Source of the DNA: Candidatus Hadersleviella danica | Lineage (GTDB): Bacteria > Chloroflexota > Anaerolineae > Promineifilales > Promineifilaceae | Length of the DNA stretch: 52,864 bases | Reading direction: 5' to 3' | NCBI GenBank assembly: GCA_016711405.1 | Contig: JADJSZ010000046.1 | Span: 1 to 52,864, forward strand | Part shown: in pieces, positions 49,777 to 52,864 of the stretch | Position numbering within the stretch: the stretch's first letter is position 1 | Layout of the letters: each line of letters begins with the position of its first letter | Translations under genes and position numbers: made by a program | Notes under the pieces: model-generated | What the model was told of the DNA's origin: nothing | The model's database searches: none | The model's input: only the letters and a program-made list of their open reading frames with translations

Positions 49777-50304
49777 ATGCAACGGATTATTTTTGAAGAA
49801 AATAGCGAACGGCTCAAAGTAACCATTCCGCTCCAGCGGCAATGGTTTTTTTGGCTCAGTTATACGGGGATGCTGTTGATATGGTTGGTGGCAACAGGCT
49901 GGGCGGCCGTGGCGTTGCAACGCATCTTTGCCAGCGGTAATTTCGGCTTTCAGGGGCTTTTTTTGCTGGCGTGGTTTGCCATTTTGCTGTTGCTGGCTTT
50001 CGGCTGGTGGTATCTCGGCCGACAGGTGTGGCGGCGGTGGCAATATTACATGGCTCAGCGGGAGATTTTGTTTTTTTACAAGGATAGGCTGGTCGTGCGA
50101 CGGCCGCTCTCCCTGCTCGGGGTCACGGAGGGGTATTCATGGGCGCACGTTTCCCCGTTTCGGTTTGACCCGAAATACAGCAGTGTGGTGTTTGAGTATG
50201 GCTCGCTCCGCGTGCCCATCGGGCTGACATTGCCTAAGGACGAGGCGTTGGCGTTGTTGGGGGAGTTAAACGGCCGTTTTTTTCCCAATTATGAGGAGGA
50301 GTAA
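49777..50304 (+). CDS. two-TM membrane protein with PH-like/bPH domain pattern
   Basis: Start ATG 49777 (MQRIIFEENSERLKVTIPLQRQ) is chosen because the upstream open frame (SRPFHFSLFTFHLFLF) is only the translated repeat arm. Two TM helices (WLSYTGMLLIWLVATGWAAV, GLFLLAWFAILLLLAFGWWY) are followed by a beta-rich cytoplasmic part (REILFFYKDRLVVRRPLSLLG, KYSSVVFEYGSLRVPIG). This resembles the DUF/PH-like membrane proteins found in many bacteria. No function known. About 175 residues. The stop lies in the hairpin arm at 50300. Confidence 0.7.
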   Translation: MQRIIFEENSERLKVTIPLQRQWFFWLSYTGMLLIWLVATGWAAVALQRIFASGNFGFQGLFLLAWFAILLLLAFGWWYLGRQVWRRWQYYMAQREILFFYKDRLVVRRPLSLLGVTEGYSWAHVSPFRFDPKYSSVVFEYGSLRVPIGLTLPKDEALALLGELNGRFFPNYEEE

Positions 50305-50353
50305 AAAGTGAGAGGTGAAAAGTAGAACTACTTTTCACCTCTCACTTTTTACT
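50300..50353. terminator. perfect 26-bp inverted repeat between convergent genes
   Basis: The arms run 50300-50325 and 50328-50353 with a two-base centre (aa). The left arm contains the stop of the membrane-protein gene; the right arm lies 23 bp from the glgP stop. The arms are made of AAAGTGA-type words, and the A/T-rich outer ends make it a candidate bidirectional terminator. Confidence 0.8.
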
Positions 50354-50376
50354 TCTCACTGGCTCCCTATCCCCGA

Positions 50377-52512
50377 CTAGCTTTTAATCGCCGTCACATA
50401 CAGCTTGTCGGTGTATTCTTTGACCATGCGCCGCATACTGAACATGGGGGCGTTGGAGCGGATGCTTTCGCGCATGACCTCGACCCACCCACGGGGGATG
50501 CCATCGCGGTCGCGGTTGTAGAAGAGGGGCACAATCTCCTCTTCCAAAGAGCGGTACAGGGATTCAGCATCGGCCGCGTCTTGCGCTTCTTGGCTGTCGT
50601 ACTGATTGTTTTCGCCAATGGCCCAACCGTTGGCCCCGTTGTACCCTTCCACCCACCAACCATCTAAGACGCTGAGATTGGGAACGCCGTTGAGGGCGGC
50701 CTTCATGCCGCTGGTGCCGCTGGCTTCACGCGGCCGACGGGGAGTATTCAGCCACACATCTACCCCTTGTTTGAGATAGCGACCCGTGTGCATATCATAA
50801 TCTTCGATGAAGGCGACACGGCCGCCCCAATCGTGCGATTTGGCAATGTTGTACACCGTCTGAATGAGATGCTTGCCGGGGTCATCGGCGGGGTGGGATT
50901 TGCCCGCGAAGATAATTTGCACCGGCCGTTCGGCGTGGAGCAAAATGCGCTTGAGCCGTTCGGGGTCGCGGAAGATAAGGGTGGCGCGTTTGTAGGTGGC
51001 GAAACGACGAGCAAAGCCCAAGGTCAAAATTTCGTTGTCCAAAAAGCCGCCATTGGTCAGCACTTGGGTCGCATCGTGCCGCCCTTCTACCCAGCGGCGG
51101 CGGGTGCGGTCGCTGAGGAAGGAGATGAGCTTACTTCGCAACCCTTCGTGGGTGCGCCAGAGCATTTCATCGGGAATTTCAGTGAGCCGTGTCCACAGAT
51201 TGGGTTCGTCGTGGTGATCCATCCAATCGGCGCCAAGGTATTTGTCAAAAAGTTGGCGCATTTCGGAGGCGACCCATGTGGGGACGTGGATGCCGTTGGT
51301 GACGGCCGTAATCGGCACTTCGGCTACGGGGCGGTCTGGCCACACAGATTGCCACATTTCCCGCGAGACTTGGCCATGCAACTGGCTCACCCCATTGGCT
51401 TGCCCCGACATTTTGAGGGCTAAGACGGTCATGTTGAACGCCTCGCCCCATGCTTCGCGGTACTTACCCAAGTTGAGGAAGCCTTCGCGGTCGAGGTTGA
51501 GTTGGGGCCAAAAGTCGTGGAAGTATTTTTCCATCATGTGGAAAGGGAAGGCATCATGCCCAGCAGGGACGGGGGTGTGGGTGGTGAAGATGCTCTTCTT
51601 GCGGATGCGTAGGGCGGCCTCGTGGAAGTTTAGATGTTCGGCCGCGACGAGTTCGCGCACCAGTTCCAGCACCAAGAAAGCGGAGTGGCCTTCGTTCATG
51701 TGCCAGATTTCGGGGGTGAGGCCCAGTGCCCGCAAAACGCGCACGCCGCCAATGCCCAGCATCAGCTCTTGCCGAATCCGCATTTCGTTGTCGCCCGAGT
51801 AAAGCCGAGCGGAGAGTTCGCGGTTCCACGGGTCGTTTTCGGGCACATCGGTGTCCATCAAAAAGAGGTTGACACGGCCGACGCGCACCTGCCACACTTG
51901 GGTGTACACCTCAGAATCCCCAATTTTGACCGAAATTTTGACTGGCTGGCCGTTTTCACCGCGCACCAATTCGACAGGGGCTTGGCTCATGTCGAGCTGT
52001 TGGTAAACCGATTCTTGCCAGCCGTGCGAGGGGATGCGTTGGCGGAAATACCCTTGGGGATACATAAAACCGACACCAACGAAGTTGAGGCCGAGGTCGC
52101 TGGCTTCTTTGACATGGTCGCCCGAGAGGATGCCAAGGCCGCCCGAGTAGATGGGCAGGGAGTTGTGCAAGCCAAATTCGGCCGAAAAATAGGCCACCAA
52201 TTTGTCGGCGACATCGGCGTGGGCTGTTTTCCACCATGTATTTTCGGCCGCCAGCTCCTCATCAAACCGCTTGAGGATTTTGTTGTAGTAGAGGACAAAG
52301 GCGGGGTCGGCCGCACATTCCTCTAATCGCTCAACATTCATTTCGTGCAACATCTGCATTGGGTTGTGTTGCGTGGTTCGCCAGCGAGGGTAATCCAAGC
52401 GGCGAAACAGTTGCCGAGCATCCAGATTCCAACTCCACCACAAGTTGTTGGCTATTTCTGGGAGCCGGCGCAACTTTTCGGGCATTTTGTTTTGTAGGGC
52501 AGTTTTGTCCAT
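50377..52512 (-). CDS. glgP: alpha-glucan (glycogen) phosphorylase, DUF3417 type
   Basis: Releases glucose-1-phosphate from alpha-1,4-glucan in the cytoplasm. The 711 residues begin with the DUF3417 opening (RRLPEIANNLWWSWNLDARQLF). It contains YFSAEFGLHNSLPIYSGGLGILSGDH, IWHMNEGHSAFL, and FTTHTPVPAGHDAF. The PLP-binding Lys is in EASGTSGMKAALNGV, and the C-terminal half has WWVEGYNGANGWAIG. This is the short thermophilic/actinobacterial-type phosphorylase without the mammalian regulatory N-terminus. The gene is intact, one of few long ones here without a frame break. The gap upstream has palindromes at 52559-52585 and 52617-52630. Confidence 0.93.
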   Translation of the reverse strand: MDKTALQNKMPEKLRRLPEIANNLWWSWNLDARQLFRRLDYPRWRTTQHNPMQMLHEMNVERLEECAADPAFVLYYNKILKRFDEELAAENTWWKTAHADVADKLVAYFSAEFGLHNSLPIYSGGLGILSGDHVKEASDLGLNFVGVGFMYPQGYFRQRIPSHGWQESVYQQLDMSQAPVELVRGENGQPVKISVKIGDSEVYTQVWQVRVGRVNLFLMDTDVPENDPWNRELSARLYSGDNEMRIRQELMLGIGGVRVLRALGLTPEIWHMNEGHSAFLVLELVRELVAAEHLNFHEAALRIRKKSIFTTHTPVPAGHDAFPFHMMEKYFHDFWPQLNLDREGFLNLGKYREAWGEAFNMTVLALKMSGQANGVSQLHGQVSREMWQSVWPDRPVAEVPITAVTNGIHVPTWVASEMRQLFDKYLGADWMDHHDEPNLWTRLTEIPDEMLWRTHEGLRSKLISFLSDRTRRRWVEGRHDATQVLTNGGFLDNEILTLGFARRFATYKRATLIFRDPERLKRILLHAERPVQIIFAGKSHPADDPGKHLIQTVYNIAKSHDWGGRVAFIEDYDMHTGRYLKQGVDVWLNTPRRPREASGTSGMKAALNGVPNLSVLDGWWVEGYNGANGWAIGENNQYDSQEAQDAADAESLYRSLEEEIVPLFYNRDRDGIPRGWVEVMRESIRSNAPMFSMRRMVKEYTDKLYVTAIKS

Positions 52513-52558
52513 GTTCGTTTTCTCTCTTGCCTGTAATTGGTAATTTGCAAGCGGTAAG

Positions 52559-52630
52559 TGGGCGATTATCTTTGCAATTCGCCCATAGAGTATACCAACT
52601 TACGGTGTGCTTAATAGTTGACGTGTCAAC
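52559..52630 (-). promoter_or_regulatory. candidate operator/promoter region of glgP
   Basis: Two inverted repeats: tgggcga (52559-52565) with tcgccca (52579-52585), and gttgac (52617-52622) with gtcaac (52625-52630). A TATACT-like -10 box reads on the minus strand at 52589-52594. No good -35 is spaced correctly, so this is a weak call. Confidence 0.3.
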
Positions 52631-52695
52631 TACCATGCCATGTGCAAAATATACACCAATTTGGGGTTGTGGACTAGCGGGAGGAAAACAGAAAA

Positions 52696-52731
52696 GGGTG
52701 TGAAGGCGCATTAGATTGCGCCTTCACACCC
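52696..52731. repeat. perfect 15-bp hairpin
   Basis: gggtgtgaaggcgca (52696-52710) and its complement (52717-52731) enclose ttagat. The gcgca/tgcgc core and the layout resemble the hairpin at 30431-30458. It lies in the glgP upstream gap, past the stop of the right-edge gene. Confidence 0.7.
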
Positions 52732-52754
52732 GCATAGCCCTAACAAAGATGGGC

Positions 52755-52775
52755 GCACCCGCGATGAGCGGGTGC
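52755..52775 (-). terminator. short GC hairpin at the end of the right-edge gene
   Basis: gcacccgc (52755-52762) and gcgggtgc (52768-52775) enclose gatga. It abuts the stop codon at 52776-52778. A role as terminator is plausible but no T tract follows. Confidence 0.5.
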
Positions 52776-52864
52776 TCACGGCCGTCGCCGTTCTATCTCC
52801 CGCAACAAACTTTTTTCTCCCTGCCGCATGGCCCAATGGTGGTTGGCCGCAAAAATCGGCTTCA
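52776..52864 (-). CDS. C-terminal fragment, SRPBCC-like protein
   Basis: An open frame enters from the right edge and ends at tga (52776-52778). The 28 residues visible include NHHWAMRQGEKSLLREIERR, resembling the last helix of polyketide-cyclase/SRPBCC domains (family pattern NHxWAMxxGExxLxxxL). Only the end is present, so the assignment is tentative. Confidence 0.45.
   Translation of the reverse strand, partial: KPIFAANHHWAMRQGEKSLLREIERRRP

Noticed and set aside
1..52864. CRISPR arrays, tRNA or rRNA genes
   Set aside because: The tandem repeats here have 6-8 bp or 195-255 bp units without unique spacers of CRISPR size, and no tRNA cloverleaf or rRNA sequence was recognised.

Overview
The window looks like a chromosomal piece from a member of the Chloroflexota (Anaerolineae/Caldilineae/Promineifilales-like). 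This rests on the gene content: class III cyclases, MttB and sarcosine-oxidase-like C1 genes, a DUF3417-type glucan phosphorylase, NBR1-type Ig domains in a lipoprotein, and secreted proteins ending in a YLPLxxR-type tail. It is inferred, because no rRNA or other marker gene is present. Two sequence habits pervade the window. The palindrome CGGCCG, often as ACGGCCGT, occurs about once per 140 bp in typical genes. Most gaps between genes carry hairpins built from 6-8 bp tandem repeats.

Layout. 1-2.2 kb: a secreted PKD/FG-GAP protein running off the left edge. 2.3-5 kb: a membrane adenylate cyclase and a beta-propeller lipoprotein. 5.1-8.6 kb: a fatty acyl-AMP ligase, its acyl carrier protein and a MurA with Asp at the fosfomycin-target Cys position. 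8.7-12 kb: an alpha/beta hydrolase and a badly broken FG-GAP surface protein. 12.2-19.6 kb: a YbjN-like protein, a MacB/LolCDE-like ABC exporter and a membrane-anchored WD40 protein. 19.8-24.6 kb: a membrane protein, a Lon-N protein, a LuxR-type response regulator, an EamA transporter, a nitrilase homologue lacking its Cys and a histidine phosphatase. 25.1-27.6 kb: a GcvT-like and sarcosine-oxidase-like pair. 28-33.7 kb: a large secreted Cys-repeat protein, PspC, a zinc-ribbon membrane protein, an NBR1/SdrD lipoprotein and an M42 peptidase. 34-37.5 kb: a defence-like island with a NACHT-FGE-sulfatase protein (possible DGR target) and DUF433/DUF5615/UPF0175 toxin-antitoxin-type genes. 37.5-41.1 kb: MttB and an amino-acid ABC binding protein plus permease. 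41.1-42.8 kb: an IS element. 42.9-46.6 kb: a soluble-adenylyl-cyclase-like protein with a decayed ATPase. 47.2-49.7 kb: an NYN ribonuclease with LOTUS-like domains and AT-hook-like linkers. 50.4-52.5 kb: glycogen phosphorylase. A partial SRPBCC-like gene sits on the right edge.

Working together. The GcvT/sarcosine-oxidase pair and MttB suggest use of methylated amines such as the glycine betaine to sarcosine route. The ligase and carrier protein form a lipid or acyl activation pair. The ABC exporter is complete in its ATPase and permease parts.

Data quality. At least fifteen otherwise recognisable genes are split by one-base shifts, several at homopolymer runs (G8, A8, C5, G4), and two genes have an in-frame stop. 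This pattern fits uncorrected long-read consensus errors better than wholesale gene decay, so I report the joined genes and mark the breaks.
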